The position numbers and the translations under genes were made by a program. Below, piece by piece: positions 1 to 8,603 of a stretch of 64,000 bases of DNA. Position 1 is the stretch's first letter, and each line of letters starts with the position of its first letter. This stretch comes from Pseudomonas sp. Au-Pse12 (GTDB taxonomy: Bacteria; Pseudomonadota; Gammaproteobacteria; Pseudomonadales; Pseudomonadaceae): assembly GCF_021341665.1 (NCBI RefSeq), contig NZ_JAJTTH010000008.1:248001-312000 (forward strand), in the 5' to 3' direction. The notes beneath the pieces were generated by a model, which saw nothing but the letters and a program-made list of their open reading frames with translations, was not told where the DNA came from and searched no databases.

Positions 1-2078
1 TCCATCCGGAATTCAACTACGCCCTGGTGGATGCCGGCGAGCGCCTGCTGGTGCTGGCCGAAGAACTGGTTGAGTCCTGCCTGGCTCGCTACAACCTGGA
101 AGGCTCGGTGATTGCCACCGCCCCGGGTTCGGCCCTGGAACTGATCAATTTCCGTCATCCGTTCTACGATCGCCTGTCGCCGGTGTACCTGGCCGAATAC
201 GTGGAGCTGGGCGCTGGCACCGGTGTGGTTCACTCGTCCCCGGCCTACGGTGAAGACGACTTCGTGACCTGCAAGCGCTACGGCATGGTCAACGACGACA
301 TCCTCAATCCGGTACAGAGCAACGGCGTCTACGCGCCATCGCTGGAGTTCTTCGGCGGCCAGTTCATCTGGAAGGCCAACCCGGCCATTGTCGACAAGCT
401 GAGCGAAGTCGGTGCGCTGCTGCACACCGAAACCATCAGCCACAGCTACATGCACTGCTGGCGCCACAAGACGCCGCTGATCTATCGCGCCACCGCGCAA
501 TGGTTCGTCGGCATGGACAAGCAGCCGGAAGCCGGCGACACCCTGCGCCAGCGTGCCCTGCAAGCCATCGAAGACACCCAGTTCGTACCGGCCTGGGGCC
601 AGGCGCGCCTGCATTCGATGATCGCCAACCGTCCGGACTGGTGCATCTCCCGCCAGCGCAACTGGGGCGTGCCAATCCCGTTCTTCCTGAACAAGGAAAG
701 CGGCGAGCTGCACCCGCGCACCGTCGAGTTGATGGAAGAAGTGGCCAAGCGCGTTGAACAGCAAGGCATCGAAGCCTGGTTCAAGATGGACGCCGCTGAA
801 CTGCTGGGCGACGAAGCTGCCCAGTACGACAAGATCAGCGACACCCTGGACGTCTGGTTCGATTCCGGCACCACCCACTGGCACGTGCTGCGCGGTTCGC
901 ACCCTATGGGGCACGAAAGCGGTCCGCGAGCCGACCTGTACCTGGAAGGCTCCGACCAGCACCGCGGCTGGTTCCACTCGTCGCTGCTCACCGGCTGCGC
1001 CATCGATGGCAATGCGCCGTATCGCGAACTGCTGACTCACGGTTTCACCGTGGACGAGAACGGTCGCAAGATGTCCAAGTCCCTGGGCAACGTGATCGCA
1101 CCGCAGAAGGTCAACGACACCCTGGGCGCCGACATCATGCGCCTGTGGGTTTCGGCCACCGACTACTCTGGCGAGATGGCGGTTTCCGACCAGATCCTGC
1201 AGCGCAGCGCCGACGCCTACCGGCGTATCCGTAACACCGCGCGCTTCCTGCTCTCCAACCTCAGCGGCTTCAACCCGGCCACCGATCTGTTGCCGGCTGA
1301 AGACATGCTGGCCCTGGACCGTTGGGCCGTGGACCGTACCCTGCTGCTGCAGCGCGAGCTGGAACTGCACTACGGCGAATACCGCTTCTGGAACGTCTAC
1401 TCCAAGGTGCACAACTTCTGCGTACAGGAGCTGGGCGGCTTCTATCTGGACATCATCAAGGACCGCCAGTACACCACTGGCGCCAACAGCCAGGCCCGGC
1501 GCTCCTGCCAGACCGCGCTGTACCACATCTCCGAAGCGCTGGTGCGCTGGATCGCGCCGATCCTGGCCTTCACCGCCGACGAGCTGTGGCAATACCTGCC
1601 GGGCGAGCGCAACGAATCGGTGATGCTCAACACCTGGTACGAAGGCCTCAGCGAGCTGCCGGAAGGCTTCGAGCTGGACCGTGCCTACTGGGAGCGGATC
1701 ATGGCGGTCAAGGTCGCGGTCAACAAGGAACTGGAGAACCAGCGCGCGGCGAAAGCCGTGGGTGGCAACCTGCAGGCCGAAGTGACCCTGTACGCCGAGG
1801 ATTCACTGTCGGCCGACCTGGCCAAGCTGAGCAACGAGCTGCGCTTCGTGCTGATCACCTCCACTGCCAGTGTCGCGCCGTTGGCGCAGGCCCCGGCGGA
1901 CGCGGTGGCGACCGAAGTCAGCGGCCTCAAGCTGAAAGTGGTCAAGTCGAGCTTCGTCAAGTGCGCCCGTTGCTGGCACTGCCGCGAAGACGTCGGCGTG
2001 CACCCCGAGCACCCGGAAATCTGCGGTCGTTGCGTGGACAACATCAGCGGCGCAGGCGAGGTCCGTCACTATGCCTAA
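1..2078 (+). CDS. ileS: Isoleucyl-tRNA synthetase, 5'-truncated by window edge
   Basis: The enzyme charges tRNA-Ile with isoleucine in the cytoplasm (class I aminoacyl-tRNA synthetase). The frame is open from base 3, so the start and the HIGH motif lie upstream of the window. The visible part holds the end of the editing domain, the class I KMSKS loop (KMSKS at 1068-1082, in context GRKMSKSLGN), the anticodon-binding helical domain, and a C-terminal zinc module with CARCWHC and CGRC cysteine pairs (about 1960-2035). It overlaps lspA by 8 bp, the usual ileS-lspA coupling in Pseudomonas. Product assignment is secure. Confidence 0.97.
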   Translation, partial: HPEFNYALVDAGERLLVLAEELVESCLARYNLEGSVIATAPGSALELINFRHPFYDRLSPVYLAEYVELGAGTGVVHSSPAYGEDDFVTCKRYGMVNDDILNPVQSNGVYAPSLEFFGGQFIWKANPAIVDKLSEVGALLHTETISHSYMHCWRHKTPLIYRATAQWFVGMDKQPEAGDTLRQRALQAIEDTQFVPAWGQARLHSMIANRPDWCISRQRNWGVPIPFFLNKESGELHPRTVELMEEVAKRVEQQGIEAWFKMDAAELLGDEAAQYDKISDTLDVWFDSGTTHWHVLRGSHPMGHESGPRADLYLEGSDQHRGWFHSSLLTGCAIDGNAPYRELLTHGFTVDENGRKMSKSLGNVIAPQKVNDTLGADIMRLWVSATDYSGEMAVSDQILQRSADAYRRIRNTARFLLSNLSGFNPATDLLPAEDMLALDRWAVDRTLLLQRELELHYGEYRFWNVYSKVHNFCVQELGGFYLDIIKDRQYTTGANSQARRSCQTALYHISEALVRWIAPILAFTADELWQYLPGERNESVMLNTWYEGLSELPEGFELDRAYWERIMAVKVAVNKELENQRAAKAVGGNLQAEVTLYAEDSLSADLAKLSNELRFVLITSTASVAPLAQAPADAVATEVSGLKLKVVKSSFVKCARCWHCREDVGVHPEHPEICGRCVDNISGAGEVRHYA

Positions 2079-2583
2079 TGCCGCAGGCCGTTTCGGCCGT
2101 CTGGGCTGGCTGTGGTTGAGCGTGCTGGTCCTGGTCATCGACCAGGTCAGCAAGCTGCACTTCGAAAGTTCGCTGAGCATGTACCAGCAGATCGTGGTGA
2201 TCCCGGACTACTTCAGCTGGACCCTGGCCTACAACACCGGCGCAGCCTTCAGCTTCCTCGCGGACAGCTCCGGCTGGCAGCGCTGGCTGTTTGCCCTGAT
2301 CGCGATCGTGGTCAGCTCAGTGCTGGTGGTCTGGCTCAAGCGCCTGGGGCGCAATGAAACCTGGCTGGCCATCGCCCTGGCGCTGGTGCTGGGTGGAGCT
2401 CTGGGTAACCTGTATGACCGCATCGCCCTGGGTCATGTGATCGATTTCATCCTGGTGCACTGGCAGAACCGCTGGTACTTCCCGGCATTCAACTTCGCCG
2501 ACAGCGCCATTACCGTCGGCGCGGTGATGCTGGCCCTGGATATGTTCAAGAGCAAGAAAACCGGAGAAGCCGTTCATGACTGA
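2071..2583 (+). CDS. lspA: Lipoprotein signal peptidase (signal peptidase II)
   Basis: This inner-membrane aspartyl protease removes signal peptides from prolipoproteins after lipid attachment to the +1 cysteine. The 170-residue product has four hydrophobic segments. The two conserved blocks with the catalytic aspartates are visible: GGALGNLYDR and FNFADSAI. Its ATG lies inside the 3' end of ileS and it overlaps the following fkpB start by 8 bp, so ileS-lspA-fkpB is translationally coupled. Length is normal for the family. Confidence 0.97.
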   Translation: MPNAAGRFGRLGWLWLSVLVLVIDQVSKLHFESSLSMYQQIVVIPDYFSWTLAYNTGAAFSFLADSSGWQRWLFALIAIVVSSVLVVWLKRLGRNETWLAIALALVLGGALGNLYDRIALGHVIDFILVHWQNRWYFPAFNFADSAITVGAVMLALDMFKSKKTGEAVHD

Positions 2584-3028
2584 ACAGGTATTGGCTGAAC
2601 AACGCATCGGTCAGAACACGGAAGTCACTTTGCACTTCGCATTGCGCCTGGAGAACGGCGACACCGTGGACAGCACGTTCGACAAGGCCCCGGCGACCTT
2701 CAAGGTCGGCGATGGCAACCTGCTACCGGGGTTCGAGGCGGCGCTGTTCGGCTTCAAGGCCGGTGACAAGCGCAACCTGACGATCGAGCCGGAAAACGCC
2801 TTTGGCCAGCCCAATCCGCAGAACGTGCAGGTCATCCCGCGCTCGCAGTTCCAGGACATGGAATTGTCGGAAGGCTTGCTGGTGATCTTCAATGACGCGG
2901 CCAATACCGAGCTGCCCGGTGTGGTCAAAGCCTTCGATGACGCCCAAGTCACCGTCGACTTCAACCACCCGCTGGCTGGCAAGACCTTGACCTTTGATGT
3001 CGAGATCATCGACGTCAAAGCGCTTTAA
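2576..3028 (+). CDS. fkpB: FKBP-type peptidyl-prolyl cis-trans isomerase (SlpA/FkpB type)
   Basis: A cytoplasmic prolyl isomerase with chaperone activity, of the SlyD/SlpA subclass of FKBPs. The 150-residue product carries the FKBP core near the N-terminus (TLHFALRLENGDTVDSTF), the inserted-in-flap region (LTIEPENAFGQPNPQNVQ) and the closing strand HPLAGKTLTFDVEI, which are characteristic of this subclass. It lacks the His-rich metal-binding tail of SlyD, which favours SlpA/FkpB. It sits between lspA and ispH, its standard position in Pseudomonas. Confidence 0.94.
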   Translation: MTEQVLAEQRIGQNTEVTLHFALRLENGDTVDSTFDKAPATFKVGDGNLLPGFEAALFGFKAGDKRNLTIEPENAFGQPNPQNVQVIPRSQFQDMELSEGLLVIFNDAANTELPGVVKAFDDAQVTVDFNHPLAGKTLTFDVEIIDVKAL

Positions 3029-3051
3029 AAGCATCGCCGGCATGCTGTCCC

Positions 3052-3086
3052 CTATGCTGTAGGGGCCGGCTTGCCGGCGATCCGCT
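3052..3086. repeat. REP-like palindromic repeat
   Basis: The short stretch with the core GGCCGGCTTGCCGGC, preceded by CTGTAG, has the form of the Pseudomonas REP family (CTGTAGG-GCCGGCTTGCCGGCGA). It lies in the 103-bp gap between fkpB and ispH, a typical extragenic position. A single copy is seen here; a related inverted pair is at 51475-51543. Confidence 0.7.
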
Positions 3087-3131
3087 GTCTACAACGATCT
3101 AACTTCTTGCGCGCAAGACACGAGGCACAGC

Positions 3132-4079
3132 ATGCAAATCAAACTCGCCAACCCCCGTGGCTTCTGTGCCGGTGTGGACCGGGCGATCGAAATCGTCAAT
3201 CGCGCCCTGGAAGTCTTCGGGCCGCCGATCTACGTCCGGCATGAAGTGGTGCACAACAAATTTGTCGTCGAAGACCTGCGCAATCGCGGAGCGATCTTCG
3301 TCGAAGAGCTGGACCAGGTGCCGGATGACGTCATCGTCATCTTCAGCGCCCACGGTGTGTCCCAGGCGGTGCGCAGCGAGGCCGCCGGTCGTGGCCTCAA
3401 GGTGTTCGACGCCACCTGCCCGCTGGTGACCAAGGTGCATATCGAAGTGGCGCGCTACAGCCGCGACGGTCGTGAATGCATCCTCATTGGCCATGCCGGC
3501 CACCCGGAAGTCGAAGGCACCATGGGCCAGTACGATGCCGGCAATGGCGGCGCCATCTACCTGGTGGAAGACGAGAAGGACGTGGCCGAGCTGCAGGTGC
3601 GCAACCCCGAGCGCCTGGCCTTCGTGACCCAGACCACCTTGTCCATGGACGACACCAGCCGGGTGATCGACGCCCTGCGTGCGCGTTTCCCGGCCATTGG
3701 CGGGCCACGCAAGGATGACATCTGCTATGCCACGCAAAACCGTCAGGATGCGGTCAAGCAGCTGGCCGACGAATGCGACGTAGTGCTGGTGGTGGGCAGC
3801 CCCAACAGCTCCAACTCCAACCGCCTGCGTGAGCTGGCCGAGCGCATGTCCACCCCGGCCTACTTGATCGACGGTGCCGAAGACCTGCAGCGCAGTTGGT
3901 TCGATGGCGTCGAGCGCATCGGCATCACCGCCGGCGCCTCGGCGCCGGAAGTGCTGGTGCGTGGCGTGATCCAGCAGTTGCAGGCTTGGGGGGCCACTGG
4001 TGCCGACGAGCTGGCAGGCCGTGAAGAGAACATCACCTTCTCCATGCCCAAGGAGCTGCGGGTTCGCTCCCTGATCTGA
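3132..4079 (+). CDS. ispH: 4-hydroxy-3-methylbut-2-enyl diphosphate reductase
   Basis: The last enzyme of the MEP isoprenoid pathway, reducing HMBPP to IPP and DMAPP with a [4Fe-4S] cluster in the cytoplasm. The 315-residue product shows the three cluster cysteines in their conserved contexts: GFCAG (Cys12), DATCPLV and DICYATQNRQ. The SPNSSNSNRLRELA substrate-binding block is also visible. It follows fkpB after a REP-containing gap and converges with the fimT-family gene, the two stop codons being adjacent. Confidence 0.97.
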   Translation: MQIKLANPRGFCAGVDRAIEIVNRALEVFGPPIYVRHEVVHNKFVVEDLRNRGAIFVEELDQVPDDVIVIFSAHGVSQAVRSEAAGRGLKVFDATCPLVTKVHIEVARYSRDGRECILIGHAGHPEVEGTMGQYDAGNGGAIYLVEDEKDVAELQVRNPERLAFVTQTTLSMDDTSRVIDALRARFPAIGGPRKDDICYATQNRQDAVKQLADECDVVLVVGSPNSSNSNRLRELAERMSTPAYLIDGAEDLQRSWFDGVERIGITAGASAPEVLVRGVIQQLQAWGATGADELAGREENITFSMPKELRVRSLI

Positions 4080-4604
4080 TCAAGCACCCCCTGCGCACAA
4101 GGCCTGCTCGGCGCTTTCGCTGCGCAGGCTGACCCGCCCGCTGCGTGACAGTACCACCTGGTGACGGCTGTACTCCTGGCCAGCCTGGCAGACATGCAGC
4201 GTCCCGGCCTGGAATGCGCCACTGGGCAGGAGCGGGTTGCCCAGCGCACTGAAACGCACGAAATGTTGCACCGGGCGATTGCCCACAATCAGCACCCGGC
4301 CGCCGCTCTGGCGCTCGATCAGCTTCGGGTTGTGCGGGTCTTCCTGGCCCTTGCCGCTGATGTCCAGAATGATTCGCCAGCCCCGGCTCCAGTCGTTCTC
4401 CAGGCCGTGGATCAGCACGTTGTGCTGATGCAGGATCGCCGCCGCCCGGGCACTGCGCAGCCCGCTGGCGAGGGTCTGCGCCGCGTCCTGCTGGCGATTG
4501 GAGCGCAGCAGCTCACTCAGCGCGGCGCTGGAAAGCGGCAGCAACAGCGCCAGCAGGACCAGTGTGGTCAGCAGTTCAATCAGGCTGAAACCTTTCTCAA
4601 GCAT
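4080..4604 (-). CDS. GspH/FimT-family pseudopilin
   Basis: A type IV pilus minor pilin of the FimT/FimU group, thought to sit in the pilus-initiating complex in the inner membrane. I chose the ATG at 4604 because it has an excellent ribosome site (GGAGG four bases upstream) and gives a short prepilin leader, MLEKG, followed by FSLIELLTTLVLLALLLPL, the PilD cleavage site plus hydrophobic helix. The C-terminal HQVVLSRSGRVS block is typical of GspH/FimT proteins. The product is 174 residues. P. aeruginosa has both fimT and fimU here; this locus has one gene, and it faces away from pilVWX. I cannot tell FimT from FimU by eye. Confidence 0.85.
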   Translation of the reverse strand: MLEKGFSLIELLTTLVLLALLLPLSSAALSELLRSNRQQDAAQTLASGLRSARAAAILHQHNVLIHGLENDWSRGWRIILDISGKGQEDPHNPKLIERQSGGRVLIVGNRPVQHFVRFSALGNPLLPSGAFQAGTLHVCQAGQEYSRHQVVLSRSGRVSLRSESAEQALCAGGA

Positions 4605-4981
4605 GGAGCCTCCTTCCCTGGAACCGGTGGTTTCACGCAATCCGTGCGTGCTTATTGAGCCAATGGTTAGAGCGCCGGCCCGTGTGTAGGTCGGGCGCTT
4701 GCCTGTTATAGCCGATCGCAGGTCCAAGACCGCTGATGAAATTGCGTACAAAGGGTTTCACCCTGCTGGTACGGCTGGTCGGCCGCAAGCGGCAAGCTGG
4801 AGCCGCGAGCTGATGCTGTAGGCGAAACAGGCGCCGGCGAGCAATGTATTGCGGGTTGTTCCAGTTATCAGCCCAGGGGTGACTGTGACGCTAACCTCAG
4901 AAGTCGACAGCATCGATTTCAACCGCAGCGGGTGATCCGTGCCTGTCTCAATGGACCAGTGATAGCAGCGGAGAACTGCGG
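4605..4981. other. Intergenic region between divergent fimT-family gene and pilV
   Basis: This 377-bp gap must hold the promoters of the two divergent pilin transcription units. I see no open frame with pilin-like or other recognisable content and no convincing sigma-54 (GG-N10-GC) or sigma-70 match that I would assign. Several short G+C-rich inverted segments are present around 4670-4690 and 4790-4830, without a recognisable family. Confidence 0.4.
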
Positions 4982-5425
4982 ATGAACGAGCGGCCTGCAC
5001 AGGACGGCATGACCCTGATCGAGGTCTTGGTGGCGCTGTTGATCCTCGCGGTTGGCCTGCTGGGCGCGGCGGCGGTGCAGGTCAAGGCCCTGCAGTACAC
5101 CGACAGCTCGCGGATGAGCACCCAGGCCAGCTTTATCGCCTACGACATGCTTGATCGGATCCGCGCCAATGCGGCTGCCGACTACCCTGTGGCGACGGCG
5201 GGCAAGGGGCGCCTAGGCAGTGTGCGGGATCAGGATCTGCAGGATTTCGCCGCCAATATCGCCCACTTTGCCGGCCCCAGCGGCAAAGGCAGTATCAGCG
5301 TCAACCAGCATGTCTACACCGTCCGCATTACCTGGGACGACTCCCGCGCCGAAGGCCCAGAAGGCAGTCAGCGCAGCCTGGAGCTCAGCAGCCGGGTTGC
5401 TGCGGCCCCGGGAGGCTCGTCGTGA
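4982..5425 (+). CDS. pilV: Type IV pilus minor pilin PilV
   Basis: Minor pilin of the pilus-priming complex. The 147-residue product has the prepilin leader MNERPAQDG followed by MTLIEVLVALLILAVGLLGAAAVQ, the class III signal and helix, and the PilV-typical YTDSSRMSTQASFIAYDMLDRIRAN block just after it. It overlaps pilW by 4 bp (ATGA-type arrangement with a GTG start), so pilV-pilW-pilX form one translationally coupled unit. The context pilVWX-(x)-pilE is that of the P. aeruginosa minor pilin operon. Confidence 0.93.
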   Translation: MNERPAQDGMTLIEVLVALLILAVGLLGAAAVQVKALQYTDSSRMSTQASFIAYDMLDRIRANAAADYPVATAGKGRLGSVRDQDLQDFAANIAHFAGPSGKGSISVNQHVYTVRITWDDSRAEGPEGSQRSLELSSRVAAAPGGSS

Positions 5426-6132
5426 ACCGGGCCGAGAGTGGCCTTGGCCTGGTGGAGATGATGTTGGCGCTGACCTTGAGCCTGGTGCTGGTACTGGGGG
5501 CGGCCCAGGTATTCATGGCGGCGAAGAGCACGTACCAGAGCCAGAACTCGGCGGCCTACCTGCAGGAAGATGCGCGGTTTGTCCTGAGCAAGCTGCTTCA
5601 GGAAATCCGCATGACGGGGATGTTCGGGTGCCTGCGCACGATCAGCGATGCCAGTACGGCAAGGGAGTTCTCGCACTATGCGGCGACGCCGATCCAGTGG
5701 GACAGTGGCGAGCAGAAACTGACCCTGATCACTGCCGATGTGGGAGCGGACGGCGGCGCGCCGACCTGGAGCCTGGTCAGCGACTGTCGGCGCAACGCCG
5801 TGGTCTATTCAGGAGCCTATCGAGCGACAGGCGCGGAGCAGGTATTCGTCTTGCGCCGGCTGTTCTACAGCTTGAAAGATCGCCAGTTGCTGTTGGGCAG
5901 TGGCCTGGGCAAGCAGCAGGCAGTGCTGCTGGACAACGTCGAAGCCTTCGAGGTGAGTTTCGGCATGGCCCGCTCGGCCACTGATACGGCTGTCTCCAGC
6001 TACAGTCGCAACCCGCTGGATCCGGCACGGATTCGCAGTGTGCGCTTGCGCCTGACCCTGGCCGACCCGCAGGACCGCGTGCGCCCGCAGAGCTATAGCG
6101 TGGTTGCTGCCTTGCGCAACAGGTTGCCCTGA
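5422..6132 (+). CDS. pilW: Type IV pilus minor pilin PilW
   Basis: Minor pilin that works with PilV, PilX and FimU in pilus assembly. The 236-residue product has the leader MNRAESG, the processed helix LGLVEMMLALTLSLVLVLGA (E at +5 of the mature protein) and the family block VFMAAKSTYQSQNSAAYLQEDARFVLSKLLQEIRMTGMFGC. A GTG start at 5422 overlaps the pilV stop. Size matches the family. It overlaps pilX by 1 bp. Confidence 0.92.
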   Translation: MNRAESGLGLVEMMLALTLSLVLVLGAAQVFMAAKSTYQSQNSAAYLQEDARFVLSKLLQEIRMTGMFGCLRTISDASTAREFSHYAATPIQWDSGEQKLTLITADVGADGGAPTWSLVSDCRRNAVVYSGAYRATGAEQVFVLRRLFYSLKDRQLLLGSGLGKQQAVLLDNVEAFEVSFGMARSATDTAVSSYSRNPLDPARIRSVRLRLTLADPQDRVRPQSYSVVAALRNRLP

Positions 6133-6614
6133 TGAGGCCCCGGCGTCGTTGTGCGCCCACCGGGGAGCGGGGCATGGCGTTGCTGGTCAGCCTGGTGTTC
6201 CTGCTATTGCTGAGCATGATCGGGCTTTCATCGCTGCAGAACGCCACCCTGCAGGAAAAAATGGCTGCCAGCCTGGCCCTGCACCACCGTGCGTTTCAGG
6301 CAGCGGAGGCTGCGTTGCGAGTGGGGGAAAGCGCGGTTCAGCGTGATGGCTTTCACCTGCCGCCCTGTGCCGGGCCCGTTCAATGTGCGCCACCCGCCGA
6401 ATCGACGGTGGTCAATGCAGCGGGGCTGCATGGCGCCTCCGCGGTGCTGTGGATCGCCAGTGGCGATGGTTTCTACGGGGTGCAGAACCTGGGGCTGAGC
6501 ACAGATGCGGTGAACGTGCCGAGCAACACCGCGGCCACCTTGTACCGGGTGACGGCCATCGGTCTGGACGGCCAATCGCGCAGCGTGCTGGAGAGCATCT
6601 ATGCCAAGTATTGA
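6132..6614 (+). CDS. pilX: Type IV pilus minor pilin PilX
   Basis: Minor pilin of the priming complex. The 160-residue product starts with a basic stretch (MRPRRRCAPTGERG), then the PilX-type helix MALLVSLVFLLLLSMIGLSS and the block QNATLQEKMAASLALHHRAFQAAEAALRVGE, which is diagnostic for PilX N-terminal regions. The ATG overlaps the pilW stop codon. It overlaps the next small gene by 14 bp, so co-transcription is likely. Confidence 0.92.
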   Translation: MRPRRRCAPTGERGMALLVSLVFLLLLSMIGLSSLQNATLQEKMAASLALHHRAFQAAEAALRVGESAVQRDGFHLPPCAGPVQCAPPAESTVVNAAGLHGASAVLWIASGDGFYGVQNLGLSTDAVNVPSNTAATLYRVTAIGLDGQSRSVLESIYAKY

Positions 6615-7032
6615 TCGAGGCTCGGGCTGGCGAGGGATTGCCCTGCAAGCCTTGGCGGCCATGCTGCTAGGCCTGTGGTGGATGCCTGCGGCCAAGGCGT
6701 TCAATCCAGGTTGCGCGCCATTTCCAGGTATCGCGGTGGTGGCGCCCGAGGCGAGCCTGGTGCTGGATGACGCCCAGGGCCTGATCAGCCCCCAGCCACT
6801 GCAGCCTGATGCTGCTTGTGCGAGGCGTGGCAGCGGGAAATTGCTCGAGCTGGAGGCGTTCAGCGGTAAGATGCTCGACGCTGCGGTGCTCGGCACCGAC
6901 GGCAACAACGGTGACGGGGTTGCCGGCCAGGGCGCCGGCAAGATCATCAGTGACTCCAGCGGTGGCATCAACACCCGGGTGGAAAGGCCCGGCGGTGGTG
7001 GCCGGCGCATCCTGTGGCGACAAATCCAGTAA
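6601..7032 (+). CDS. Small secreted protein in the pilY1 position
   Basis: A 143-residue protein I do not firmly recognise. Residues 1-33 form a probable signal peptide (basic start, hydrophobic AMLLGLWWMPAAKA), followed by a mature part with CAPFPGIAVVAP and the acidic glycine-rich stretch GTDGNNGDGVAGQGAG. It ends in RRILWRQIQ. In P. aeruginosa the gene after pilX is pilY1, which encodes a protein of over 1000 residues; here only this short gene separates pilX from pilE. The tail and the DGNNGDG stretch weakly recall PilY1 C-terminal regions, so it may be a shrunken relic or an unrelated replacement. It overlaps pilX and is probably co-transcribed. Confidence 0.6.
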   Translation: MPSIDRGSGWRGIALQALAAMLLGLWWMPAAKAFNPGCAPFPGIAVVAPEASLVLDDAQGLISPQPLQPDAACARRGSGKLLELEAFSGKMLDAAVLGTDGNNGDGVAGQGAGKIISDSSGGINTRVERPGGGGRRILWRQIQ

Positions 7033-7047
7033 GCGAGATTCTTGACC

Positions 7048-7449
7048 ATGCGCAGATTCAACCAAGGTTTTACCCTGATCGAAATCATGATCGTGATTGC
7101 GATCATCGGTCTGGTCCTTACCTTGAGCCTCCCCAGCATCACCGAATACCTGAAAAAACCGCACCGCAGTGAAATCGCGGTACTGCTCACCGAGCAGGCG
7201 CAGCAGCTCGAACGCCACTTTTCCAAGGCCGGGGTCTACAGCAACGCCCCAGGCCTGAGTGCCGGCAATGAGTACTACAGCATCACCGCGACCCTGACCG
7301 ACACCGGCTTCTCGCTGACCGCTACCCCCAAGGCCGACGGGCTGATGGCCGCGGACAAATGCGGCAGCTTCAGCATTGACCAGACCGGCGCGACCCAGAT
7401 CAGCGGCCAGGCCGAAGGGCTGACCGCCAAGGATTGCTGGGGACGCTGA
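7048..7449 (+). CDS. pilE: Type IV pilin-like protein PilE
   Basis: Minor pilin of the PilE class. From the ATG at 7048 (a TTG lies six bases upstream in frame) the leader MRRFNQG precedes FTLIEIMIVIAIIGLVLTLSLPS, a textbook class III cleavage site and helix with Glu at +5. The conserved ending CGSFSIDQTGATQI...CW resembles the PilE family, with two Cys that can form the C-terminal loop disulfide. Product 133 residues. It closes the pilVWX-(x)-pilE string and lies just upstream of thiO. Confidence 0.88.
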   Translation: MRRFNQGFTLIEIMIVIAIIGLVLTLSLPSITEYLKKPHRSEIAVLLTEQAQQLERHFSKAGVYSNAPGLSAGNEYYSITATLTDTGFSLTATPKADGLMAADKCGSFSIDQTGATQISGQAEGLTAKDCWGR

Positions 7450-7502
7450 ACACCTGTTTCGGGCCGCGGCGCCCACTGTCTTTCTCATGATTGGATCGGA
7501 CT

Positions 7503-8603
7503 ATGGCTAAGCAACAGCAAGTGCTGGTGGTGGGCGGCGGGGTGATCGGCCTGCTCACCGCCTTCAATCTGGCGTCCCAGGGGCAGCAGGTGCGACTTCT
7601 GGAACGCTCGGACCTGGGGCGTGAATCGTCCTGGGCCGGCGGCGGGATCGTCTCGCCGCTGTACCCTTGGCGCTACAGCCCGGCGGTCACCGCCCTGGCT
7701 CATTGGTCGCAGGATTTTTATCCACAGTTGGCACAGCAACTGTTCAGCGCCACGGGCGTCGACCCGCAGGTGCATGTCACCGGGCTTTACTGGCTGGATC
7801 TGGAAGATCAGGCCCTGGCGCTGGAATGGGCCCAGCGTGAAGGTCGGCCGCTGAGTGCTGTGGATATCTCTGTGGTGCATGACGCGGTGCCGGTGCTGGG
7901 GGGCGGTTATCAACAGGCTATCTATATGGCCGATGTGGCCAATGTCCGCAATCCACGGCTGGTCAAGTCGCTCAAGGCGGCGTTGCAGGCCTTGCCTAAT
8001 GTGCAGATCGATGAGCAGTGCGCGGTCAGTGATTTTATCCTCGATGGCCAGCGTGTCGTGGGAGTAAGCAGCTCCCAGGGTGAGATCCGCGCGGATCAGG
8101 TGGTGCTCTGTGCGGGGGCCTGGAGTGGCGAGTTGCTGGGCGGCCTGGGGCTGGAGTTGCCGGTGGAGCCGGTGAAAGGGCAGATGATTCTCTACAAGTG
8201 CGCCGCCGACTTCCTGTCCTGCATGGTCCTGGCCAAGGGGCGTTATGCAATTCCCCGGCGTGACGGCCACATTCTGGTCGGCAGTACCCTGGAGCACGAA
8301 GGGTTCGACAAGACCCCGACGGCTGAGGCCCTGGAAAGCCTCAAGGCTTCCGCCGTCGAGTTGATTCCCGCCCTGGCCGAGGCCGAGGTGGTCGGGCACT
8401 GGGCTGGCTTGCGCCCGGGCTCCCCGGAAGGCATCCCCTACATCGGACCGGTCCCGGGCTTTGCCGGCCTGTGGCTCAACTGTGGGCACTACCGCAATGG
8501 CCTGGTACTGGCGCCGGCATCCTGCCAACTGTTCTGCGACCTGCTGCTGGGCAACCCACCGATCATCGACCCGGCGCCATATGCCCCGGCAGGCCGGATC
8601 TAG
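7503..8603 (+). CDS. thiO: Glycine oxidase ThiO (FAD-dependent)
   Basis: An FAD-dependent amine oxidase that converts glycine to the imine used in thiazole synthesis for thiamine. The 366-residue product opens with the dinucleotide-binding VVGGGVIGLLTAFNLASQG motif and shows GRESSWAGGGIVSPLYPW, typical of ThiO/DAO proteins, and the C-terminal FAD block GHWAGLRPGSPEGIPYIGP with HYRNGLVLAP. I prefer ATG 7503 over the in-frame TTG at 7491. In P. aeruginosa the same gene (PA4548) separates pilR from fimT. Its stop shares CTAG with the pilR-like stop of the convergent gene. Confidence 0.9.
   Translation: MAKQQQVLVVGGGVIGLLTAFNLASQGQQVRLLERSDLGRESSWAGGGIVSPLYPWRYSPAVTALAHWSQDFYPQLAQQLFSATGVDPQVHVTGLYWLDLEDQALALEWAQREGRPLSAVDISVVHDAVPVLGGGYQQAIYMADVANVRNPRLVKSLKAALQALPNVQIDEQCAVSDFILDGQRVVGVSSSQGEIRADQVVLCAGAWSGELLGGLGLELPVEPVKGQMILYKCAADFLSCMVLAKGRYAIPRRDGHILVGSTLEHEGFDKTPTAEALESLKASAVELIPALAEAEVVGHWAGLRPGSPEGIPYIGPVPGFAGLWLNCGHYRNGLVLAPASCQLFCDLLLGNPPIIDPAPYAPAGRI

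Noticed and set aside
4758..5000. 80-codon minus-strand frame before pilV
   Set aside because: No signal or domain, overlaps the pilV start, no good ribosome site.
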